From positions 1 through 64,000 of the forward strand of contig JAEZHK010000143.1 in the NCBI GenBank assembly GCA_023416655.1: a stretch of 64,000 nt of DNA, in the 5' to 3' direction. The stretch comes from Bacillota bacterium. Lineage in GTDB: Bacteria; Bacillota; Clostridia; Christensenellales; Aristaeellaceae. Both the position numbers and the translations under genes were made by a program. This document shows, piece after piece, positions 56,760 to 64,000 of the stretch (its first letter is position 1; each line of letters begins with the position of its first letter). The notes beneath the pieces are model-generated. The model saw nothing but the letters and a program-made list of their open reading frames with translations. It was not told where the DNA came from and did not search any database.

Positions 56760-56999
56760 TAATACCAATGCAGAACATTAATGCGTCCAAAGCGGCGAGA
56801 GATTTTCGATGCAGGGCTAGGAGCCGGAGCGCAGGAATAGCAGCGCTATTTCAAGCTACGAGCGACAACGCGGCGCACGATTCAAATTCCATTTGAATCG
56901 TGCGGTCGCGAAGCGACTTGGTTTCCCGCAGGGAAACCAACCCTTGCAGGGGCGAAAAGATCCGCCGTGACGACGCATTCATGTTTGGAATTGGTATAA
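56760..56999 (+). repeat. MITE-like intergenic repeat, copy C (complete, with internal insertion)
   Basis: 240 bases. The ends TAATACCAAT and ATTGGTATAA form the terminal inverted repeat, extended inwards by ATTAATGCGTCC-AAAGCGGCG versus ATGAATGCGTCGTCACGGCG. Relative to copy B it has about 77 extra bases. These hold a perfect 13-bp hairpin (GCACGATTCAAAT, 56875-56903) and a 9-bp one (TGGTTTCCC, 56919-56939). No coding capacity. Confidence 0.75.
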
Positions 57000-57211
57000 C
57001 TCCGTGTCCGCGAGGGCAGTTATGATACCGATTTCGGCGGGATACTTGCTACGCGAACGCAGCACAAAAGAACAAGGCATCCATGCCAAAAGGCGACAGA
57101 TGCCTTGCTTCCTGATCAATGTCTTATTTCAACCCACAGGTGCTCTCAGCCGGAAAATGGACGAAAAATCTCCGGCCGGGTCGCCGGGTTCGATCATCCC
57201 ATGATCGGCGC
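57000..57211. other. Intergenic stretch without a recognisable gene
   Basis: A CAAGGCATC/GATGCCTTG stem (57073-57107) is the only visible structure. An open frame at 57004-57204 has no Shine-Dalgarno and an implausible composition. Confidence 0.5.
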
Positions 57212-57556
57212 TTAGGAACGGACGGCCTGCGCCGTTTCGATCCGACCATTCCAGCGGGCGATCCCGCCGATGTTGACGACGCCCGTATACCCCATCCGCA
57301 CGAGGTACGCGCACGCGCTGGCGCTGCGGGCGCCGCTCAGGCAGTAGACGAACAGCTTCGCGTCGCGGTCGGGCACCGCCTTTTCGATGTCCCCAATGCG
57401 GTCGAGCGGGATGTTGCGGCTGCCGGGAATGTGGCCCGATCGGTACTCCTCCGGTGAGCGCACGTCGATGAGGTTGATGGACTTGTCATTTTCAAGCTCC
57501 AACTGGGCTTTGTCCATGGAGAGGTTCGCGCAGCCGGTCTGTTTTCCGAAAAACAT
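57212..57556 (-). CDS. Rhodanese-like domain protein
   Basis: 114 residues, a single rhodanese domain. I-D-V-R-S-P-E-E-Y-R-S-G-H-I-P-G-S lies near residues 30-46. The active-site loop has C72 in V-Y-C-L-S-G-A-R-S, so persulfide transfer is chemically possible. No signal peptide. GGGGG precedes the ATG. Single-domain rhodaneses shuttle sulfur or detoxify cyanide/sulfide; no neighbour suggests a partner. Confidence 0.9.
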   Translation of the reverse strand: MFFGKQTGCANLSMDKAQLELENDKSINLIDVRSPEEYRSGHIPGSRNIPLDRIGDIEKAVPDRDAKLFVYCLSGARSASACAYLVRMGYTGVVNIGGIARWNGRIETAQAVRS

Positions 57557-57667
57557 ATGTTTGCCCCCTGTAACGCTTCGTTCCTTATGATCCTAGTATA
57601 CCCGGAAGGAACGCATCTGTATGTGACGAAGTTACAAAGGCAGCAACAGCGAAAAACACTCCGGCGT

Positions 57668-58822
57668 TCAGTGATCGATCTCGACCCAGGCGGCGTCGCG
57701 CTTGCCGCTCTCGATCACCGCGTGGATGAAGCGAACGCCACTCAGGCCATCCTCCGCCGAGGGGAAGTCCAGGTCATTCTCGGTGAGCGGCTGGCCGTTC
57801 TGCGTTTTAATCACCGAGGTAATGAAGTTGCGGTAGATGTTCGCGAAGCCGACATACAGCCCTTCGGGATGGCCGGATGGCAGGCGGCTGCTTGCATGGG
57901 CGGCCTCGCCGATGTAGCCGGTGCCCCGGCTGAGCGTCTCGGGCGCGCGGCCCCTGGGGGTGTAGCGCACGTAGTCGGGGATATGCTGCTGCCACTCCAG
58001 CGAGCCCATCGTGCCATAGATGCGCACCGCCAGGCCGTTCAGGTTGCCGCAGGCGACCTGCGAACACCAGTACGCGCCGTTGGCGCCGCTATCGTATTCC
58101 ACGATCATGTTCGCGTTCATGTCCAGCGCCTTGCCGAAGGCGTTGGTAGTGGCCAGAACGCGCTTGATCTGAAGGCCCGTGAGGTAGTGCACGGTGTGTT
58201 CGATGTGTGAACCGATATCGCCGACGCAGTTGGAAATGCCCGCCACCTCCGGGTCGCTTCGCCAGCCCGACAGTTTGGCGGTGCCCGGGTCGCTCTCACC
58301 CAACTCGTCGATCAGCCACTCCTGCGCGTATTCGGCGTTGACCGCCACCACTTCGCCAATCTTGCCCGCGCGGATCATCTCGCGCATCACCTTCACCATG
58401 GTGTAGCCCGAATAGCTGTAATTGACGCCAAAGAGCAGGCCCCTGGCCTTGGCCAGCGCCACAAGTTCCTCGGCCTCGGCCACCGTAAAGCACAGCGGCT
58501 TCTCGCACATTACGTGGATGCCGTGTTCCAAAAAACACTTGGAGATGGCGTAGTGGGCGTTGTTGGGAACGGTGATGCTCACAAAGGAGATGCCGTCGGG
58601 CCTCGCGCTCTCCTTCTCTGCCATCTCCTGATAGGTTTCGTACACCCGGGACGGATCGAGCGCATAGGCGGCGCCGGTATCGGCGTTTTCCTGCGCGTTT
58701 TTGCTGAAGCAGCCCGCCGCAAACACAGCGCGCGGATCAAACGCGATGGCCTTGCGGTGCACGTCACCGATGAATGCGCCCAGTTTGCCGCCCACCATGC
58801 CGTAATTGATGCGATTGACCAT
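57668..58822 (-). CDS. Gfo/Idh/MocA-family oxidoreductase
   Basis: 384 residues. The N-terminal Rossmann domain has G-M-V-G-G-K-L-G-A-F-I-G near residue 8, a variant of the usual G-x-G-x-x-G. E-K-P-L-C in V-M-C-E-K-P-L-C-F-T near 95 carries the catalytic lysine. The C-terminal alpha/beta domain has D-I-G-S-H-I-E-H-T-V-H-Y near 205, with a likely catalytic His/Asp pair. Family members oxidise or reduce sugars, inositols or sugar acids with NAD(P). Standing alone here, its substrate is open; sugar catabolism is the likeliest role. Confidence 0.9.
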   Translation of the reverse strand: MVNRINYGMVGGKLGAFIGDVHRKAIAFDPRAVFAAGCFSKNAQENADTGAAYALDPSRVYETYQEMAEKESARPDGISFVSITVPNNAHYAISKCFLEHGIHVMCEKPLCFTVAEAEELVALAKARGLLFGVNYSYSGYTMVKVMREMIRAGKIGEVVAVNAEYAQEWLIDELGESDPGTAKLSGWRSDPEVAGISNCVGDIGSHIEHTVHYLTGLQIKRVLATTNAFGKALDMNANMIVEYDSGANGAYWCSQVACGNLNGLAVRIYGTMGSLEWQQHIPDYVRYTPRGRAPETLSRGTGYIGEAAHASSRLPSGHPEGLYVGFANIYRNFITSVIKTQNGQPLTENDLDFPSAEDGLSGVRFIHAVIESGKRDAAWVEIDH

Positions 58823-58947
58823 CTGTCATTTCCCCGCTTTCAAATGTTCGAAATTCGGTGACATACATGGATCTACAGAAGCGATGCGTCTTGCTTCAAG
58901 AACGATTATACACGCATGAAGCAGGACTTTCCAGCCCAAAAACAGCA

Positions 58948-58971
58948 AAAAGCCTGACTTTTCAGGCTTTT
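58948..58971. terminator. Terminator after the FemAB-like gene
   Basis: AAAAGCCTGA and TCAGGCTTTT form a perfect 10-bp stem with a CTTT loop and A/T tails on both sides, just downstream of the polysaccharide cluster. Confidence 0.85.
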
Positions 58972-58993
58972 CAAACGCGCTCCCCCATCCCGG

Positions 58994-59842
58994 CTAGACA
59001 CTTTGATCGTGGACACAACCGGCAGTATCTTGCGTCGAGACCGCACACCCATCCTTCCCGATTTTTGCCGATTTGGGGCTGACCATCCGGAAAAGAGCGT
59101 ATGCCCCCAGCGCAATTCTCCCCAAAATCGAGTGTGGCATCGGAACGGTATTGTAATAATCATGGGGCATTCCGCCAAAGAGCATTTTAAACCGGTCAAT
59201 GCCGTTTTCCGAGTCATAGGCAAATACGCCGCCCCAATCATAGGTTGCGCATCCTCGTTCCTTAAAAAACAGCCAGTCCTCCCAATGCAGCCGCTTGTTT
59301 GCCCTGCCGATCATATTCGATATTTCATTTTCGCTCCTGCACTTCGAACAGGAATGCCAGCAGATCACCTTGTCTTTCCCATCGATATGGGAATGATAGA
59401 CGACCGGTTCCCCGGACAAATACGCAACGCTGATGGTCAACGCGCCCGCCTTCGCGCAATTGAGAACAGCCGCTGTGTCCAGGTTGATCTCCATCGTTTT
59501 ATCCGAGAACATGGCGTGATAACACGCCGCAAATTCCCGGATGATGCTCGGATCCTCGCACACTTCCTCGGAAGTAAAGTGCCTTACCGTAATCCCTTCC
59601 TGATAACTTTTTCGGATGTACCTGAAAGCGTTTTTTACGACGTTGCTTTGGAGTTCCTCCTTTGATTGCGTCAAATCCGTCAGGCGGGTATGCTGCAATT
59701 CCAGTTGCTCGCTTTTGATCCCCTTTACATCCGTGAAGCAATGCAGCCGGATGATATCCGATTTGACCCTTTTCCAGTTCTCGTCCGGGAACCAGACCTC
59801 GGCATATTTCAAGCCGTATCTTTTTTTAAAGAAAGTTACCAT
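58994..59842 (-). CDS. FemAB/GNAT-fold aminoacyl- or acyltransferase-like protein
   Basis: 282 residues from the ATG at 59842 (GGAGGGG 5 bases upstream). The C-terminal half resembles FemAB/FemX-type GNAT proteins: A-Y-L-S-G-E-P-V-V-Y-H-S near residue 160, a lysine/histidine-rich middle, and Y-D-W-G-G-V-F-A-Y-D-S-E-N-G-I-D-R-F-K near 225. The last part includes a hydrophobic segment near 250. It is last in the polysaccharide operon, so it probably modifies a lipid-linked or surface glycan with an acyl or aminoacyl group. Substrate unknown. Confidence 0.65.
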   Translation of the reverse strand: MVTFFKKRYGLKYAEVWFPDENWKRVKSDIIRLHCFTDVKGIKSEQLELQHTRLTDLTQSKEELQSNVVKNAFRYIRKSYQEGITVRHFTSEEVCEDPSIIREFAACYHAMFSDKTMEINLDTAAVLNCAKAGALTISVAYLSGEPVVYHSHIDGKDKVICWHSCSKCRSENEISNMIGRANKRLHWEDWLFFKERGCATYDWGGVFAYDSENGIDRFKMLFGGMPHDYYNTVPMPHSILGRIALGAYALFRMVSPKSAKIGKDGCAVSTQDTAGCVHDQSV

Positions 59843-59885
59843 GAAATCCCCTCCATCCATCGTCATGCCTATTGTTCCGGCCTTC

Positions 59886-61358
59886 CTACAGGCTGACCGT
59901 TCTTTCCGTGGAATCGCTGTGAATCCGCCTGTTTTTCATAAGGGAAAGGATGAGCCCTCTCTGCCGATAGCAGTACAGGCACAGAAGCAGCGCAAGGAGA
60001 TAGCGCAGCACCGCGTATTCGTATAAGAAGGTGATCGCGAATATGCACGCGAGGAACAGGCAGCCTGCCGCGGCCATCGTCCTGGCCGTAAAGATCTGCT
60101 CTCCTTCGCATCGCTCCCTGCATATCTTTTTGAGTGTCAGGTAGTGCGCCGCGCAGAAGGCAATGTAACAGACGAGCGTCGTATACCCCGCCGCGTAATA
60201 CCCGAATATGGGGATGAAGATGTAGTTAAGAAGGATGTTGAGCACGGCAACCCAGATGGATGTCTTGCTGATGTTCACCGTCGCGCCGTAATACACCTCC
60301 ACATTGATGTACCGCTGGAACAGGAACATGAAGAACACGCTGGCCGTGATCGGCGGGATGACCCAAATCGCATCCCCATAGGAGCTTGGGGCAAAAAAGG
60401 CGATGACTTCCGGCGCGAACAATACCAGCAGGACATTGCTTGCCGCCACAAAGATCAAGAGTCTATTCGTGACCGGCTCAATTTCCCCGTAGCGCTTCAA
60501 TTTCAGCTTCTGATAGATCCATGGGACGAGGGCGTCGTCGAGTGCGCTGTTCACCAATTGAAGGATCATGGCCGCGGCGTAGGCAACGCTGTAGATGGCC
60601 GCCTCCGCCGCGCCGACCATGTCCCGGATCATAATTCGGTCAACCTGATCCAGAACGATCATCGAAAGAAGGTAGGGCATCAAGGTGACGCCGAACGAAA
60701 AGCCTTCCTTCCAATACTTTGGGTGATGGATCCGCCGTCCCTTGCGAATGAACCGAATGTAAATAAGCGCAGCCAATAAGCCCTGTACAATCAGCTTGGA
60801 AAAGATGGCCGCTTCGCTTTGAAGGTGGAACGCCAGAATGCCCACAACGCCCAGCGCGGGGCTGAGTACCGCCACAAGGATCGTGGCAATGACCATTCTG
60901 AAATACTTATAGCCAAACCGCTGCTGAATCGTCCAGAATTCCCACGCGGGGAAGACGAACAGAAACAACAGCATGCCCGCCACAACGGGCGTTGACAAAG
61001 TCAGCCATTCATTAAACATCGGCATCGCGCAGAGGTACACGAGAAACAGGATGAGCGTCACCACATTGCCAAGGCCCAGCATGCTGGATGTATACGCATC
61101 CACATCGTCATCATACCGGGTGATCCCCACGTTATAGTAAGCCCGGGAAATCTGCAGCGTGGCGAGGATCGTGATGATATTCATCCACGACTGAAACATG
61201 ATGTACGAACTGTACGCTTCCATGGAGAGCAGGCGCGTATACAGCGGCACTACAATCATGGAAATTCCCTTGTTCAGGAAATTGCATATTGTAAACCAGA
61301 GGGCCGCCCGGGCCTTGATGTTGAGCGTCCTGTACTTAGCCAGTATCTTCTCCATCAC
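59886..61358 (-). CDS. Wzx-like polysaccharide flippase (MOP superfamily)
   Basis: 490 residues with about 12-14 hydrophobic helices. The N-terminus A-A-L-W-F-T-I-C-N-F-L-N-K-G-I-S-M-I-V-V-P-L-Y-T-R-L-L is classic for Wzx/RfbX proteins. It moves lipid-linked oligosaccharide units across the membrane. A 48-base gap separates it from the deacetylase-like gene upstream. The cluster is visibly more A+T-rich than the catabolic genes. Confidence 0.9.
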   Translation of the reverse strand: MMEKILAKYRTLNIKARAALWFTICNFLNKGISMIVVPLYTRLLSMEAYSSYIMFQSWMNIITILATLQISRAYYNVGITRYDDDVDAYTSSMLGLGNVVTLILFLVYLCAMPMFNEWLTLSTPVVAGMLLFLFVFPAWEFWTIQQRFGYKYFRMVIATILVAVLSPALGVVGILAFHLQSEAAIFSKLIVQGLLAALIYIRFIRKGRRIHHPKYWKEGFSFGVTLMPYLLSMIVLDQVDRIMIRDMVGAAEAAIYSVAYAAAMILQLVNSALDDALVPWIYQKLKLKRYGEIEPVTNRLLIFVAASNVLLVLFAPEVIAFFAPSSYGDAIWVIPPITASVFFMFLFQRYINVEVYYGATVNISKTSIWVAVLNILLNYIFIPIFGYYAAGYTTLVCYIAFCAAHYLTLKKICRERCEGEQIFTARTMAAAGCLFLACIFAITFLYEYAVLRYLLALLLCLYCYRQRGLILSLMKNRRIHSDSTERTVSL

Positions 61359-61406
61359 AATGTCGCCGACGGCTTTCTCCTATCCTGTAATTTCGCTGGT
61401 TTCCCC

Positions 61407-62555
61407 TTACGCGGCGCGGCGCAGCCGTTTCCCCCGGTAAAGATCGGTCAGATCGCCTGACGAGATGAACGCAGCATCCGGCCATGTGCGGCAGATTCTC
61501 CTAAGCAAATCGCCCAGCAATCGCAGCCCGCGCCCGCGGTTGGCTTCCTCGATGCGCCCCATATAATTCAGCCTGTGCGACGAGATGATCGCGGGGCGAT
61601 GCCAGCGGAAGGCGGATTCCATCTGCTTCAGGCAAGACTCCACCGCGTCGCCCGAACCGAACATGCTGTGCTCGAACAGGCAGTTTCGCACCGTATGGAG
61701 TTGACCGCCTTTGAACTCTCCGTTATAATGGACCCGCTTCCGAAGCGAATCCTCCCCCTCGGGGACCCATTGGTACCAACCGCCTTGCATGCTGTCAATG
61801 CTGTTCAAGCGAAGGGCCTCTTCCAAAGCATCGTTCCATACATAGCACGGGGCTACGAACGTCTGAGGTGCCAGCCCAAACAGATGCGTAAATAACTGAA
61901 CGGCATCTCTTACGATCCGCTCGATTTTTTCGCGGGAATTATCCGCAGCGCTGGCGTAATTGAAAGCATCCATGTAGGCGTAGCGGTTGTCCGACGCGAT
62001 GGATCCAGCCGTACTGACCATCCGGTTGGAAAACGCCCATAACGTCTCTGCTTCGCCGCGCCTGAGGGATTTCATCCATTTTTCGATCTGAACGTGCTCC
62101 CTGCCGTGGAGCTGCGGCGCCCAAACGCCGGCGTCCATTCCCTGCTTCCATATCGCCTTCACCTGACTGCAGCATGGATCGCTTCGCAGGGTTTCCTCCA
62201 CCGATTCAAAGTGGTACTGCGCAAAGCCGCATTTTCCGATTTTCTCAAAATCAGGGTTGGCCACCGCGTAATTGGACGTAATCACCGCGGGGCGTCCATG
62301 CGCGTCTTTATGCCTTGTCAGCACCTCCAGCAAAAGCTCAAGGTCCTCGTTTCTCTCCAATGAATCGTAGTGGAAAAACGGGTCCCGGTCCGGGCGGCTG
62401 CCGCGGTTCATCTGCGTGTCGTAAAGCGCGCGGGACGGCTGCCGGATGCTTCCCCAATCGTCCGATTCGATGACGACAACTTTTTGATCAAAGCCCCTGC
62501 CCATGGAGTTCCGGCACTCGAGCCTTATGTCCTTCAATACGTTTTTCAAATCCAT
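61407..62555 (-). CDS. Polysaccharide-deacetylase-like protein (NodB/CE4-related)
   Basis: 382 residues. V-V-V-I-E-S-D-D-W-G-S near residue 26 resembles the catalytic D-D motif of CE4-type deacetylases. Q-L-H-G-R-E-H near 148 would supply the metal histidines and I-I-S-S-H-R-L-N-Y near 325 a further His. No signal peptide is evident, unlike exported deacetylases, so it would act on precursors inside the cell. It lies between Wzy- and Wzx-like genes. The family call is from motifs only. Confidence 0.65.
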   Translation of the reverse strand: MDLKNVLKDIRLECRNSMGRGFDQKVVVIESDDWGSIRQPSRALYDTQMNRGSRPDRDPFFHYDSLERNEDLELLLEVLTRHKDAHGRPAVITSNYAVANPDFEKIGKCGFAQYHFESVEETLRSDPCCSQVKAIWKQGMDAGVWAPQLHGREHVQIEKWMKSLRRGEAETLWAFSNRMVSTAGSIASDNRYAYMDAFNYASAADNSREKIERIVRDAVQLFTHLFGLAPQTFVAPCYVWNDALEEALRLNSIDSMQGGWYQWVPEGEDSLRKRVHYNGEFKGGQLHTVRNCLFEHSMFGSGDAVESCLKQMESAFRWHRPAIISSHRLNYMGRIEEANRGRGLRLLGDLLRRICRTWPDAAFISSGDLTDLYRGKRLRRAA

Positions 62556-62579
62556 GTCCCCATTGCCTCCATTGCCGAA

Positions 62580-63848
62580 TCAAACGACCGATGTTCGCAG
62601 GTTTCCCATTCCGCAGATGATCGCCAGGAAGATGAGGCATGAATTTGTGATATTGTCAACCGTCGTGATGCAAAGGCAGATCGCGCAGTACGCAAAAAGC
62701 AGTGGCAGCAAGGTCTGCATCTTGAGCATTCCGTCCCGCGCTTTCCGAAACACGATTTTGGGCACGCTGAAAAACCAGTAGATGGCGGCGCCCCCCGCGA
62801 TCAATCCCGCGCCGCAAATCCATTCCAGCCATGTGTTATGGCACTCCAAACCCGTACTGGACAGATACTGGATCTGGTTCTGGCCAACGCCAAAGAATAG
62901 CTTGTTATTCTTCAGTAGCAACATGGCATTGTAAATCCATATGGTGGCCCGACCACTTTCGCTGGTCAAAGTGGCCCGTTCGGTGTATGTATTCAACACA
63001 TAGTTCAACATATTGTCCAGCAGATTCGCCCGGATCATCAGGGTCAACACAAACAGAAAGCCAATAATCCACAGCGCCTTGTTCTGTGACTTCCGAAATG
63101 CCGAAACAAACAGGATCGCAAAAATCACCGCGCTGCATGCCATCGCCGTTCGGGAACCCGACAGGGCGACCACCAATGTATACAGGATGAGCGCAGAGAC
63201 ATCCCGGACTGTGTTTTTCTCTCCGCGCAAAAGGCCGTATAGGGAAAAGCAAGCGCCCGGAAGCAGCGTGGTAACGACTGTATTCGGATCAATGTAAAAC
63301 CCCCGCAGCCTCGTCACCGAGATTCCACCCGACTCCATGAGGCTAAGAAATATGCCCGGCGAATACCGATCCGCCGTAAAAACGCCGCCGATATTAAGTC
63401 CCAGCAGCATCACAGCGTAGGCAAGCGCGAAAGTCGCGCCGAACCCTATGGTCGTTGAAACGGTGACGCGCCTGATCATGTCAAGGTCAATGGTGTTCTC
63501 CAGCGCTCTGACATAGCTGACCGCAATCAGGACAATCAGGATGAACATCACGTGCTGCATGAACGATTCAATGATGAACCCGTTCGCGCAGTCCGATACC
63601 AGTACGAGTACCATCACAAGAAAAGCCGGTACCGGAATCCTGATACTGCGCCCGGACCAAATGTTGCTCATGATGATGAAAGCGCCGAATACCATGTAGG
63701 GTTTGATCGCCGCCCCGCCGACGTTCACGCCATACATGTCAATCGGCAGCAGCATCCAGATATAATGTTCATACGGGATTTTTGCTTTCCCGAGCGCTAC
63801 CCGGGAGAGGAGCAGCGCCCCGGCAATCCATAGCCAGATCGCCAACAT
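62580..63848 (-). CDS. Wzy-like O-antigen/exopolysaccharide polymerase or ligase
   Basis: 422 residues, about 10-12 hydrophobic helices, and a large extracytoplasmic loop around residues 300-345 (T-E-R-A-T-L-T-S-E-S-G-R and G-V-G-Q-N-Q-I-Q-Y). The latter resembles the Wzy_C/WaaL loop (G-x-G). Members polymerise or ligate lipid-linked repeat units. The start used opens directly in a helix. It overlaps the preceding reading frame by 80 bases, an unusual arrangement; no strong Shine-Dalgarno decides the start. Confidence 0.82.
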   Translation of the reverse strand: MLAIWLWIAGALLLSRVALGKAKIPYEHYIWMLLPIDMYGVNVGGAAIKPYMVFGAFIIMSNIWSGRSIRIPVPAFLVMVLVLVSDCANGFIIESFMQHVMFILIVLIAVSYVRALENTIDLDMIRRVTVSTTIGFGATFALAYAVMLLGLNIGGVFTADRYSPGIFLSLMESGGISVTRLRGFYIDPNTVVTTLLPGACFSLYGLLRGEKNTVRDVSALILYTLVVALSGSRTAMACSAVIFAILFVSAFRKSQNKALWIIGFLFVLTLMIRANLLDNMLNYVLNTYTERATLTSESGRATIWIYNAMLLLKNNKLFFGVGQNQIQYLSSTGLECHNTWLEWICGAGLIAGGAAIYWFFSVPKIVFRKARDGMLKMQTLLPLLFAYCAICLCITTVDNITNSCLIFLAIICGMGNLRTSVV

Positions 63849-64000
63849 CCATCACCATCCCTTCTGACAGCTCGCGCATCGCAAGTCGCTCGGCCGCTTC
63901 CAGCGTATACCCGGCAAGGATTCTTTTGTGCGCGGCCGACGCCACGCTAATATAGTCCGGCGCGCGCAGCGCTTCCATCATGCCGCCAAAGATGTCGGGA
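63769..64000 (-). CDS. C-terminus of an upstream gene, possibly a glycosyltransferase (cut by window edge)
   Basis: The frame is open from the window edge: P-D-I-F-G-G-M-M-E-A-L-R-A-P-D-Y-I, then A-A-H-K-R-I-L-A-G-Y-T-L-E-A-A-E-R-L-A. The last 26 residues overlap the Wzy-like start and look unconserved, so a frameshift near 63850 may have moved the true stop. The fragment is too short to name; position in the cluster suggests a polysaccharide-synthesis protein. Confidence 0.45.
   Translation of the reverse strand, partial: PDIFGGMMEALRAPDYISVASAAHKRILAGYTLEAAERLAMRELSEGMVMDVGDLAMDCRGAAPLPGSARESKNPV

Noticed and set aside
53700..56999. Repeat copies B and C as riboswitches or a CRISPR-type array
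   Set aside because: They are terminal-inverted-repeat elements at dispersed sites, not regularly spaced units with spacers, and they sit in different orientations relative to genes.
57004..57204. 66-codon open frame on the + strand
   Set aside because: No Shine-Dalgarno, unlikely composition, and it starts at the edge of repeat copy C.

Overview
The window comes from a high-G+C, AGGAGG-type Shine-Dalgarno bacterium that looks like an anaerobic, plant- or host-glycan-degrading member of the Clostridia. The pointers are YesM/YesN-type two-component pairs beside CUT1 sugar transporters, a glycyl radical enzyme with its activase, a LarA-type nickel enzyme, LysM proteins and an NIPSNAP protein. 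All four substrate-binding proteins have signal peptides that end in an A-x-A type site and lack a clear lipobox. That is unusual for a monoderm and, together with the gene style, would fit a Christensenellales-like lineage (inference only). No rRNA, tRNA or CRISPR array was seen.

Region 1 (1-5.7 kb): the 3' end of a dihydroxyacetone-kinase-type operon (dhaK-dhaL) with an EryI/RpiB-like sugar-phosphate isomerase; then an AraC regulator divergent from a glycyl radical enzyme and its radical-SAM activase. Region 2 (5.7-31.1 kb): two adjacent polysaccharide-utilisation modules. Each has a response regulator and sensor kinase transcribed away from a substrate-binding protein, two permeases and glycosidases. 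Module 1 ends in a GH2 beta-mannosidase. Module 2 carries a GH42-like protein of unknown specificity, a GH78 alpha-L-rhamnosidase, a large unclassified protein and a GH3 enzyme. No ATPase is encoded with either transporter.

Region 3 (31.1-36.3 kb): a decayed segment. A GATase-like protein, a D-2-hydroxyacid dehydrogenase and a glycerate 2-kinase are intact, but they sit among remnants of sugar-kinase-like, acetate-kinase-like and SARP/BTAD-regulator genes. Region 4 (36.3-42.4 kb): a PAS-GGDEF protein, a LarA-family racemase with all catalytic residues, a PLP aminotransferase and a complete polar-amino-acid-type ABC transporter, all on the + strand.

Region 5 (42.4-53.7 kb): a sugar-acid catabolic region. 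An IclR regulator diverges from aldolase-kinase-galactonate dehydratase (eda-kdgK-dgoD). Converging on it are a GntR/FCD regulator, an ABC transporter, a ManD/RspA-like dehydratase, and a SelA-like PLP enzyme overlapping a RidA-family gene. Both regulators have matched operator candidates at their own promoter and at the promoter of the presumed target operon. Region 6 (53.7-64 kb): a lone glycosyltransferase, a LysM protein, a rhodanese, a Gfo/Idh oxidoreductase, and a visibly more A+T-rich surface-polysaccharide cluster (Wzy-like, deacetylase-like, Wzx-like, FemAB-like) running off the right edge.

The most interesting non-coding observation is a MITE-like repeat family (three copies, at 32.3, 53.7 and 56.8 kb). 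Its imperfect terminal inverted repeats begin TWATACCAAT and end in outward-facing TGGTATAA.
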